From the NCBI GenBank assembly GCA_038238555.1, contig JBBRXP010000164.1, forward strand, positions 1-13,574: a stretch of 13,574 nucleotides of DNA, in the 5' to 3' direction. Below, one piece after another: positions 7,037 through 13,140 of this stretch. Under the pieces are notes generated by a model. The model had not been told where the DNA came from and did not search any database. It saw only the letters and a list, made by a program, of their open reading frames with translations. This stretch comes from JANNXQ01 sp038238555. Lineage in GTDB: Bacteria > Verrucomicrobiota > Verrucomicrobiia > Chthoniobacterales > Chthoniobacteraceae. The translations under genes were made by a program, and so were the position numbers. How positions within the stretch are numbered: position 1 is the first letter of the stretch; every line of letters begins with the position of its first letter.

Positions 7037-7142
7037 CACTTCCGAGCAAGGCGCGACAGCCTTCACTTCGTCTGGGCAAAGCCGCGGCGCAGGAGCGGTG
7101 AAGTAGCCAACTTTGCCCTCGAGAATATTTCCGCCGGAAGTG
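7037..7142. repeat. Structured intergenic element after mlaD
   Basis: Outer arms CACTTCCG (7037-7044) and CGGAAGTG (7135-7142) form a perfect 8-bp inverted repeat. Inside are two more complementary pairs: CTTCAC (7061-7066) with GTGAAG (7098-7103), and GGGCAAAG (7074-7081) with CTTTGCCC (7111-7118). The last two pairs interleave in the order A-B-A'-B', so as RNA they could alternate or form a pseudoknot. The element starts 12 bp after the mlaD stop codon and ends 39 bp before the helicase ATG. From memory it resembles a dispersed non-coding repeat of verrucomicrobial genomes, but I cannot check that here. Confidence 0.6.
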
Positions 7143-7181
7143 CGTTGTGCTTTCGGGCGATCTTGTTTTCCTTGCGCGCCG

Positions 7182-9212
7182 ATGTCGCGCTTCCGCCTCT
7201 TCGATCTTAATCCCGAGCAGCAATCCGCGGTGCGCGCCACCGAGGGGCCGCTGCTCATTCTCGCCGGAGCGGGCACGGGGAAGACGCGCGTAATCATCGC
7301 CCGCGTGGCCTTCCTCATCGCGCAGGGCGTCGATCCCGCGCAGATTCTGGCCGTCACTTTCACGAATAAAGCGGCCAACGAAATGCGCGAGCGGCTGGCC
7401 GGGATGGTCGAGAAGGCGCAGGCAAAGAAAGTAACGATGTCCACCTTTCACGCGCTGTGCGTGCGCATCCTGCGGCAGGATATCGAGCGGCTCGGCTACA
7501 AGAAAAACTTCTCGATCTACGACGACGGAGATCAGTCCGGGCTCATCAAGAAGATCATCACGCGCACCGCGGCGAAGGACGAGAAGCTGGATGCGAATCT
7601 CGCGAAGAACCTCATCAGCAAAGCGAAGAACGCCGGCTGCCGGGCGCCGCGGCCCGGCGACAAGCAGTCCCTCGTGGCCGCGGTTTTTGCGCGCTATCAG
7701 GCCGAGTTGAAGACGCTCAACGCCGTGGATTTCGACGACCTGCTGCTGCTCACCGTGCAGCTCCTCGCCGAGCACGCCGATGTGCGCGACCGCTGGCACC
7801 GGCGCTTTCGGTATTTGATGGTCGATGAATTCCAAGACACCAACCGCCTCCAGCTCGAGCTGGTAACCCTGCTGACAAAACCGCCACTCAACACTCAACT
7901 CTCAACACTCAACATCTGCGTAGTGGGCGACGACGACCAATCCATCTACGGCTGGCGCGGCGCGGAAGTGAGCAACATCCTCGAGTTCGAACACCACTTT
8001 CCAAACCCCACCGTGGTGAAGCTCGAGCAGAATTATCGCTCGACCAACGCCATCCTCGGCACCGCCAACGCGCTCATCAAAAACAATCCGCGACGCCGAC
8101 CCAAACAGCTCTGGAGCGCTGCCGGCGATGGCGCAAAGGTGCGCGTGATCCAGATGGCCGACGACCGCGAGGAGGCGACCTTCATCGCAAATGAAATCCT
8201 GCAGCGCACGGCGGGCGAAGGGCTCAAGCACGAGGATTTCGCCGTGCTCTTCCGCATGAACGCCCAGTCGCGGCTGCTCGAACAGAATCTCCGCGCGTTG
8301 CACATCCCGTATCGCGTCATCGGCGGGAAGAGCTTCTTCGACCGGCGCGAAGTGAAAGACCTGCTGGCCTACGCGAGCTGCGTGCTCAACACCGAGGACG
8401 ACGTGTCGCTGCTGCGCATCGTCAACACGCCGGCCCGCGGCATCAGCGCCAGCACCGTCGAGTGCGCGACGCAGTGGAGTGCGCGCAACAAGTGCAGCGT
8501 CTTCGCAGCGCTCGGGGCTGCCGAGTTTCGAGAGACCTTGCCGCGGCGCACGTGCGAGAGCATCGACGCCTTCACCGCGCTGCTCGATCGCTTCGAGACG
8601 CGGCTCAATGAACCGCTCGTCAATCAATGCGACGTGCTCCGCGATTTCATCCGCGAGACCGGTTACGTCGAGGACTTGCGCCGCACCTGCAAGACGCCCG
8701 ATGAAGCGCTCGGCCGCGAGAATAACATCCAGGAGATGCTCCGCTCGTTCGACGATTATCAGTCAAAGCAGATCGAGGGACTGCGCGGTTTCCTCGATCA
8801 GATGATGCTGCGGCAAGAGCGTGAGGAAGACGCCGAGGACCAGGGGAGCGGCGTCACGCTCATCACGCTCCACGCCGCCAAGGGTCTCGAGTTTCCGCAC
8901 GTCCACCTCATCGGACTCGAAGAGGGACTGCTCCCGCACGACCGCTCGAAGCTCGAAGGCAGCGTGGATGAAGAGCGGCGTCTGCTTTACGTCGGCATCA
9001 CTCGCGCGCGGCAAACCCTTGCACTCACGTGGTGCCGCAGCCGGATCAAATACGGAAGCGTGTCGCCCTGCCACGCCAGCTCCTTCCTCAAAGAACTGCC
9101 CGCCGAGTGGATCGAGCACTGCGACGCCGCCCAGATCATGAACGCCCCCGTGGCTCACGAAAGCGCGAAGAGCCGTTTCGACGCGATGAGAGCGATGGTG
9201 GCCCAGGGGTGA
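7182..9212 (+). CDS. UvrD/PcrA/Rep-family superfamily 1 DNA helicase
   Basis: 676 aa from the ATG at 7182. An in-frame TTG at 7113 would only add translated repeat DNA. It is a 3'-5' ATP-dependent DNA helicase expected to act in repair or replication restart. All SF1A motifs are present: Q-motif LNPEQQSAV (9-17), Walker A AGAGTGKT (28-35), Ia AVTFTNKAANEM (57-68), II LMVDEFQDTN (212-221), III VVGDDDQSIYGWRGAE (247-262), IV LEQNYRST (281-288), V TLITLHAAKGLEF (559-571), and VI EERRLLYVGITRAR (597-610). The C-terminus stops soon after motif VI, so the Tudor-like tail of PcrA/UvrD is absent; the length is close to E. coli Rep. Residues 235-244, between motifs II and III, are encoded by a heptamer repeat. 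The gene faces the PG-binding gene with only 22 bp between their stop codons. Confidence 0.95.
   Translation: MSRFRLFDLNPEQQSAVRATEGPLLILAGAGTGKTRVIIARVAFLIAQGVDPAQILAVTFTNKAANEMRERLAGMVEKAQAKKVTMSTFHALCVRILRQDIERLGYKKNFSIYDDGDQSGLIKKIITRTAAKDEKLDANLAKNLISKAKNAGCRAPRPGDKQSLVAAVFARYQAELKTLNAVDFDDLLLLTVQLLAEHADVRDRWHRRFRYLMVDEFQDTNRLQLELVTLLTKPPLNTQLSTLNICVVGDDDQSIYGWRGAEVSNILEFEHHFPNPTVVKLEQNYRSTNAILGTANALIKNNPRRRPKQLWSAAGDGAKVRVIQMADDREEATFIANEILQRTAGEGLKHEDFAVLFRMNAQSRLLEQNLRALHIPYRVIGGKSFFDRREVKDLLAYASCVLNTEDDVSLLRIVNTPARGISASTVECATQWSARNKCSVFAALGAAEFRETLPRRTCESIDAFTALLDRFETRLNEPLVNQCDVLRDFIRETGYVEDLRRTCKTPDEALGRENNIQEMLRSFDDYQSKQIEGLRGFLDQMMLRQEREEDAEDQGSGVTLITLHAAKGLEFPHVHLIGLEEGLLPHDRSKLEGSVDEERRLLYVGITRARQTLALTWCRSRIKYGSVSPCHASSFLKELPAEWIEHCDAAQIMNAPVAHESAKSRFDAMRAMVAQG
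7886..7913 (+). repeat. Four tandem heptamers WCTCAAC within the helicase gene
   Basis: ACTCAAC, ACTCAAC, TCTCAAC, ACTCAAC: four contiguous 7-bp units, 28 bp in all, translated as part of PLNTQLSTLN (residues 235-244). They lie in the linker between helicase motif II and motif III, where relatives normally have a short loop. The unit length is not a multiple of three, so gain or loss of one copy would shift the reading frame. The unit resembles, in kind, the short tandemly repeated heptanucleotides (STRR) known from filamentous cyanobacteria. Confidence 0.85.
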
Positions 9213-9236
9213 GTCAAGGAGAGGCGACACTCCTCT
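9213..9236. repeat. Half-copy of the glnA-side repeat between convergent stop codons
   Basis: Positions 9214-9234 match 2159-2179 exactly (21 bp). The match breaks off where the first copy continues with GTCGCC, so only part of the left arm is present and the right arm is missing. The copy fills the whole 22-bp gap between the helicase stop codon (9210-9212) and the stop codon of the facing gene (9235-9237). A small 5-bp stem AGAGG/CCTCT (9220-9224 with 9232-9236) remains possible. It is either a remnant or a minimal form of the repeat family. Confidence 0.8.
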
Positions 9237-9993
9237 ATTCGACGATGACTCCGCGATACACTCGTGGCGCGGGTTGCGGCGCGGGGTAAAAGGGCTTGAC
9301 CGGCGCGCGGCCGGGGAGCAGGCGCAACGTGCTGAGGGTCTGCAGATCGAGGCGGCCGGTGAGCGGCAGGCGCGACTTGCTCTGGAAACCGAGGAGCGCT
9401 TCTTCGGTCGCGGGGCCGGGCGTGCCGTCGATGGCGCCGCGATAGAAACCGCGCTGAGCAAGCAGCGTCTGGGCTCGACGCAAAGTCTGCTCCTGCACTT
9501 CCGGCGGGGCGGTCGCGTAAGGTGTGCGCTGGAAGACCGTCGCAAAATCCGATGTCGCCTCAGGCACCGGCGCCGGCGGCGGCACCACCGCGGGATCTTC
9601 GGGAAGCGGCTGCCGCCTGGTTTCTTCGCGCCGCAAAAAGGCACGATCGCTGTCCTCCGCAGTCTCATCGCGCCGGAGATTCACCGGAGGCCGCGTCGAT
9701 GCCGCGGGCGACGCGGGTTGAGCAGCGGGTGGCGGAGCGACTTGCGGTTCGGGCGGCTTTGTTGCGCCGCCCAAGGCGAGCGCGTCCAGCGTTTCCTTGT
9801 TGAGTTCGCCCGTGACTTCGAGGCCGTTGCGGATCTGAAAGCGGCGGATGGCCGCCGTGGTGTCGGCAGTGCTTTGGCCCGTCGCTTCGCCGTAGTAGAA
9901 GCCCTGGCTTTTTAGTTCCATCTGGGCGTTGCGTAGCTGGTCGTCGGCAAATGCGGAGCCGGTGAGCGCGAGGAGGAACAGGATTTTTTTCAT
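9235..9993 (-). CDS. Secreted protein with two peptidoglycan-binding (PG_binding_1) domains
   Basis: 252 aa. The signal peptide is MKKILFLLALTGSAFA, with cleavage likely before DD. The first PG_binding_1 domain covers about 17-75 (LRNAQMELKSQGFYYGEATG...AIRRFQIRNGLEVTGELNKETLDAL). A disordered Pro/Ala-rich, charged linker runs about 76-160. The second domain covers about 166-225 (LRRAQTLLAQRGFYRGAIDG...ALLGFQSKSRLPLTGRLDLQTLSTL). A short Pro-rich tail ends in YRGVIVE. No enzymatic domain is visible, so it probably binds or cross-bridges the cell wall in the periplasm. It lies 40 bp downstream of the amidase gene on the same strand, which fits a shared role in wall remodelling. Its stop codon touches the half-repeat at 9213-9236. 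Confidence 0.9.
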   Translation of the reverse strand: MKKILFLLALTGSAFADDQLRNAQMELKSQGFYYGEATGQSTADTTAAIRRFQIRNGLEVTGELNKETLDALALGGATKPPEPQVAPPPAAQPASPAASTRPPVNLRRDETAEDSDRAFLRREETRRQPLPEDPAVVPPPAPVPEATSDFATVFQRTPYATAPPEVQEQTLRRAQTLLAQRGFYRGAIDGTPGPATEEALLGFQSKSRLPLTGRLDLQTLSTLRLLPGRAPVKPFYPAPQPAPRVYRGVIVE

Positions 9994-10033
9994 CGCAAAG
10001 AGATGGCTGTGACGCGGCCGCGCGGCTCTTCAT

Positions 10034-10792
10034 TCAAAACGCAGTCTCCGCCAGTCGCGGCGGTTGGCCCGGCGCGCGCGGCCGCGTTTTCTCGAAGCTC
10101 ATCACACCCTCGGCGATCGCCCGCGCGAGCAGATCGCGGTAGGAATCGTTCGCGATGAGCCGGCTCTCCAGGGAGTTGTTGAGGAACCCGCACTCGACCA
10201 GCGCTGCCGGCCCACGCGTGTGCCGCAGCACGTAGAGCCGCCGGCCGCGGACGCCGCGGTCGGAAGCCTCGGTGTGGCGTACCAGCGATGCCTGGATGTA
10301 CCCGGCCAGCGAATCGCCGCGGTCGGTCGGGACCGGATCGGGTGTGCTGAAGAGGCCCATCCATGTCCATTCCGCCTCGGGCAGGATTTTTTCCGACGCA
10401 TAGAAAGTCTCCACGCCGGAACCGCCGCGCGCCTGATTAAAGTGAATGCTGACGAAAAGAGAGTTGGCGTACTTGTTGCCGATGGCGGCGCGTTCAGAGA
10501 GCGGCACGTAGCTGTCGTCCCGGCGAGTGAGGACGGTAGGGAAGCTATACTGCGTCAGCAGCTTTTCGAGCCGCAGCGCCACGTCGAGGGTGAGTTGTTT
10601 TTCCACGAGCGCGCGGGATTTTGCGCCATCGTCGAGCCCGCCATGGCCGGGATCGATAACCACCGTGGAGAATCCCCGCGGCGACTGCGAAGCGGGAGGC
10701 ATTTCCGCCAGGGGTTGCTCGTCGGGAGCGACGATGAGGGTGACACTGCCCGCGAGCACGATGAGTCCCACACAGGGCATCGCATTTCTCAT
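10034..10792 (-). CDS. N-acetylmuramoyl-L-alanine amidase (Amidase_3)
   Basis: 252 aa from the ATG at 10792. It cleaves the bond between N-acetylmuramic acid and the stem peptide in the periplasm. The N-terminus MRNAMPCVGLIVLAGSVTLIV is a signal or anchor segment. The catalytic set is complete: zinc ligands His50 (VIDPGHGG), Glu64 (LVEKQLTLDVA) and His117 (FVSIHFN), and the catalytic Glu200 (ALVECGFLNN). The domain spans about 41-232 and ends FEKTRPRAPGQPPRLAETAF. No AMIN or LysM domain is attached; the PG-binding gene just downstream may supply wall targeting. The start is uncertain: an in-frame ATG at 10861 would add 23 residues with a longer basic leader, and the frame stays open to 11089, but that part looks non-coding. 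Confidence 0.92.
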   Translation of the reverse strand: MRNAMPCVGLIVLAGSVTLIVAPDEQPLAEMPPASQSPRGFSTVVIDPGHGGLDDGAKSRALVEKQLTLDVALRLEKLLTQYSFPTVLTRRDDSYVPLSERAAIGNKYANSLFVSIHFNQARGGSGVETFYASEKILPEAEWTWMGLFSTPDPVPTDRGDSLAGYIQASLVRHTEASDRGVRGRRLYVLRHTRGPAALVECGFLNNSLESRLIANDSYRDLLARAIAEGVMSFEKTRPRAPGQPPRLAETAF

Positions 10793-11117
10793 GGTCAAGG
10801 AATGCCACAGTTTGAGAGGAAAGCCAGTCTTCCCGCCGCGATCTCGGTTTCGCGTTTTCATATCGGCGACAAGGGCGCCGCCATTTGAAATGCCTGCTGC
10901 ATCTTCGCGCTGAGAGAGGGTCTTATTTCCTTCACTCTCTTGCTTCTCTTCGAAGAGCCCACGCCAGTCCAGCCTTCCTTTCCCCCTCCTCCCTCCGTCC
11001 GCCCCGTTCGCTTGTGCGCAGAGCACGCTCCACGTCTTGTCAGTGGGGGCGATACAGACTGAAGGTGGAACCTTCCTTCTTATCGACACCCAGCGCGTTG
11101 CATCGGGCGAACAGGCT
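10793..11117. other. Intergenic region between the GT2 and amidase genes
   Basis: 325 bp with no convincing gene; the open frame upstream of the amidase reads into low-complexity sequence. On the minus strand it is strongly purine-rich at about 10915-10990. It contains a perfect 12-bp palindrome CTCTTCGAAGAG (10946-10957). A small hairpin GAAGGT-GGA-ACCTTC (11061-11075) sits about 45 bp past the GT2 stop codon but has no U-run, so it is at best a weak terminator. The amidase promoter is presumably here, but no clear -35/-10 pair was found. Confidence 0.5.
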
Positions 11118-12047
11118 CTAGAAGTTGATCCGCTCTTTTTCGACGACCAATGGCCGGTTTAATACCTGCGTGTGAATCGCGCCGATGTATTCGCCGAGAA
11201 TGCCGATGAAGAAGAGCTGGATGGAGGAAAAGAAAAACAATCCGATCACGACAGGCGCGATGCCAACGGCGAAATTCTGCCAAAACAGAAGCTTATAGAT
11301 CGCATAGCCCACCGCCACGAGGAAGCTCAGGAGAGACAGGGCAAAGCCCAGCATGGTCGCGAGTCGCAGCGGCACCTTGCTGTGATTGGTGATCCCGAGA
11401 AGTCCGATATCATAGAGCGTGTAGAAGTTATTCTTGGTGATGCCGCGCTTCCGCAAGGGCTGGTGGTAAGGGATGGTCACTGTCGGCAGACCGATGTCCG
11501 CGATGATGCCTCGGAAGTAAGGATACGGGTCGTCCAACTCCCGGCAGATATTAATGATTTGCCGGTCGTAAAGGCCAAAGCCGGTGAAGTTCTGAATCGT
11601 GCTAATTTCAGCCAGCCGATGGACAAGGCCGTAGTAACACCGCCGGATGAAGAAGAAGAACGCCGTTTCCTCGCTCTTTTCTTTCACCCCAATCACGGCC
11701 TTGAATCCCAGTTCCCACTTTTCGAGAAATTGCGGGATCATCTCCGGAGGATCCTGAAGATCGGAGACCAAGGCGATGACCGCGTCGCCCTTGGTTTGGA
11801 GTAGCGCGTGGTAAGGCGAGCGGATATGTCCGAAGTTCCGCGCGTTGAAGATAACCTTTAACCGCTTGTCCTTCGCCGCCATCTCACGGAGCAAGTCCTG
11901 AGTTCGATCCGAGGAGTCATTGTCGATAACGATCAATTCGTAATCGTAGCGCGGCAGTTTCTCAAACACCGCCCGCACCTGCGTTACAAAATCCCCGATG
12001 TTCTCCTCTTCGTTGAAACATCCCGAGACGACGCTGACGAGTTTCAT
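11118..12047 (-). CDS. Membrane-anchored family 2 glycosyltransferase (GtrB/ArnC/DPM1 type)
   Basis: 309 aa from the ATG at 12047. The frame also has a TTG at 12056, but ATG fits the family start KLVSVVSGCFNEEENI. The GT-A domain covers about 3-200: VSGCFNEEENI (7-17), ELIVIDNDSSDRTQDLL (37-53), NARNFGHIRSPYHALLQTKGD (68-88), and SDLQDPPEMIPQF (95-107), whose acidic residues take the place of the DXD metal site. Two C-terminal membrane helices follow at about 226-252 and 263-288, ending LGEYIGAIHTQVLNRPLVV, as in GtrB-like enzymes. Such enzymes move a sugar from a nucleotide donor onto undecaprenyl phosphate for transfer across the inner membrane. The sugar cannot be read from sequence. It begins 10 bp after the NeuB-like gene's stop codon, so it is very probably co-transcribed with it. 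Confidence 0.9.
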   Translation of the reverse strand: MKLVSVVSGCFNEEENIGDFVTQVRAVFEKLPRYDYELIVIDNDSSDRTQDLLREMAAKDKRLKVIFNARNFGHIRSPYHALLQTKGDAVIALVSDLQDPPEMIPQFLEKWELGFKAVIGVKEKSEETAFFFFIRRCYYGLVHRLAEISTIQNFTGFGLYDRQIINICRELDDPYPYFRGIIADIGLPTVTIPYHQPLRKRGITKNNFYTLYDIGLLGITNHSKVPLRLATMLGFALSLLSFLVAVGYAIYKLLFWQNFAVGIAPVVIGLFFFSSIQLFFIGILGEYIGAIHTQVLNRPLVVEKERINF

Positions 12048-12057
12048 CTGAGCCAAG

Positions 12058-13140
12058 TTACACGCCGCGCAGAGAGATCGCTTGCTTTAGCTCGTCGTCG
12101 TAAGCGTAAGGGCTGTCTATCTGGCCTATCATGAGCGGTCGATCCTTTTGAATGTCCGAAAGGATGGTTTGTCCCCACATGATTTCGCGGCAGGATACCT
12201 GGCCCTTTTGGAGCGGCACCGCGAGATACACGTCACCTTCCCGAAGAGCATGGCCGTGTTTCAAATCGCTCTTTGCATAGACGCCCCGGACTAATGAATC
12301 GAGATACTGGATTTCCTCCTGAGCGCACCGCCGCTTCATCGAACCCGGGTTGCCGCACATTTGCTTGGCCTTGCGAAATACTTTGAACCACGTGTCGATC
12401 TGTTGCGGTTGCGAGCAATAAGGGGAAACAGGGATGCCATCTCCGTCGATGTCGATATGTCGCTCAAAGGTTCGCGCTCCCTTTGCGTAAGCGATCACTA
12501 TGCTGGTTTCCCAATCCTGGTATTCGTGGGTCGAGAATCCGATGGTGTTATCCGGATAACGACTGCGGAAAAAGTCGATCTGATTCAATTCCAAGTCACC
12601 GAGTTCGGTCGGATAAAGCGAAACGCAATGATTCAACGCGAGAGGGACATTCCGATTCGCAAAGAAGGTAACCAAGTCGTCCGTATCCTTCAGCGAAGAG
12701 CCTCCCGACGAAGCGATCACAGGCTTCTTTGTTTTGGCGATTCGTTCGATCAAAAACCAATCGTTAATGTCGGAACTGGCTAGCTTAATCAGCGGAATCT
12801 CCAATTCTTCGCACAAGTCCACGGAAGCTTCATCGAAGGGTGTCGCGCTCGGGATGCAGCCGGTCTGGCGGATCGCATCCACCAGCTTTCCCAACTCGTC
12901 CTTCGATAGCCGGGTATCCAAAGTTTTCTTGATGTAACGGATGTCCACGCGGTTTCGCCAATCCTTATGCACGAAGTTATCCACGTCGCGGAACTGCATC
13001 TTAATCGTGGCCCGCACGTTGTTAAAACGCACAATCTTGGCGAAGTCTGAGATGATCCGGAGACCACGTTCCACTTTGCCCCAATGGTTGTTGGCCATTT
13101 CAAGGACGAATAACTCTTCAAAGAAGTCGCGGTGGATCAT
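12058..13140 (-). CDS. N-acetylneuraminate (sialic acid) synthase family protein, divergent NeuB
   Basis: 360 aa. Family members condense phosphoenolpyruvate with an N-acetyl-hexosamine to make nonulosonic acids (sialic, legionaminic or pseudaminic). The TIM barrel covers about 8-265: LEMANNHWG (13-21) stands for the usual EIGxNHxG, IKMQFRD (46-52) for VKFQTF, then IPLIKLASSDI (115-125), NHCVSLYPTE (170-179), GFSTHEYQ (201-208), and TFERHIDID (224-232). His205 and His228 match the two Mn-binding histidines of NeuB. A SAF/antifreeze-like domain follows at about 283-340 (VRGVYAKSDLKHGHALREGDV). The barrel's first strands differ clearly from textbook NeuB, so the substrate may be unusual. The start codon overlaps the upstream HAD stop codon (ATGA). 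Base composition is lower in GC than in the rest of the window. Confidence 0.88.
   Translation of the reverse strand: MIHRDFFEELFVLEMANNHWGKVERGLRIISDFAKIVRFNNVRATIKMQFRDVDNFVHKDWRNRVDIRYIKKTLDTRLSKDELGKLVDAIRQTGCIPSATPFDEASVDLCEELEIPLIKLASSDINDWFLIERIAKTKKPVIASSGGSSLKDTDDLVTFFANRNVPLALNHCVSLYPTELGDLELNQIDFFRSRYPDNTIGFSTHEYQDWETSIVIAYAKGARTFERHIDIDGDGIPVSPYCSQPQQIDTWFKVFRKAKQMCGNPGSMKRRCAQEEIQYLDSLVRGVYAKSDLKHGHALREGDVYLAVPLQKGQVSCREIMWGQTILSDIQKDRPLMIGQIDSPYAYDDELKQAISLRGV

Noticed and set aside
7113..7181. N-terminal extension of the helicase from a TTG
   Set aside because: The added residues are translated from the structured repeat region, and the helicase Q-motif follows the ATG at 7182 at the normal distance.
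7886..7913. CRISPR-like array
   Set aside because: The units are 7 bp with no spacers, so this is a simple tandem repeat. No CRISPR array or cas gene was seen anywhere in the window.
6933..9668. Long minus-strand open frames (321, 241 and 301 aa) across the helicase region
   Set aside because: All are opposite the intact helicase gene or cross its end into the repeat. Their composition is that of reversed coding sequence, with no recognisable domain.
10862..11089. Amidase extension up to 11089
   Set aside because: The added stretch is low-complexity and has no secretion signal at its start, whereas a proper signal segment begins at 10792.
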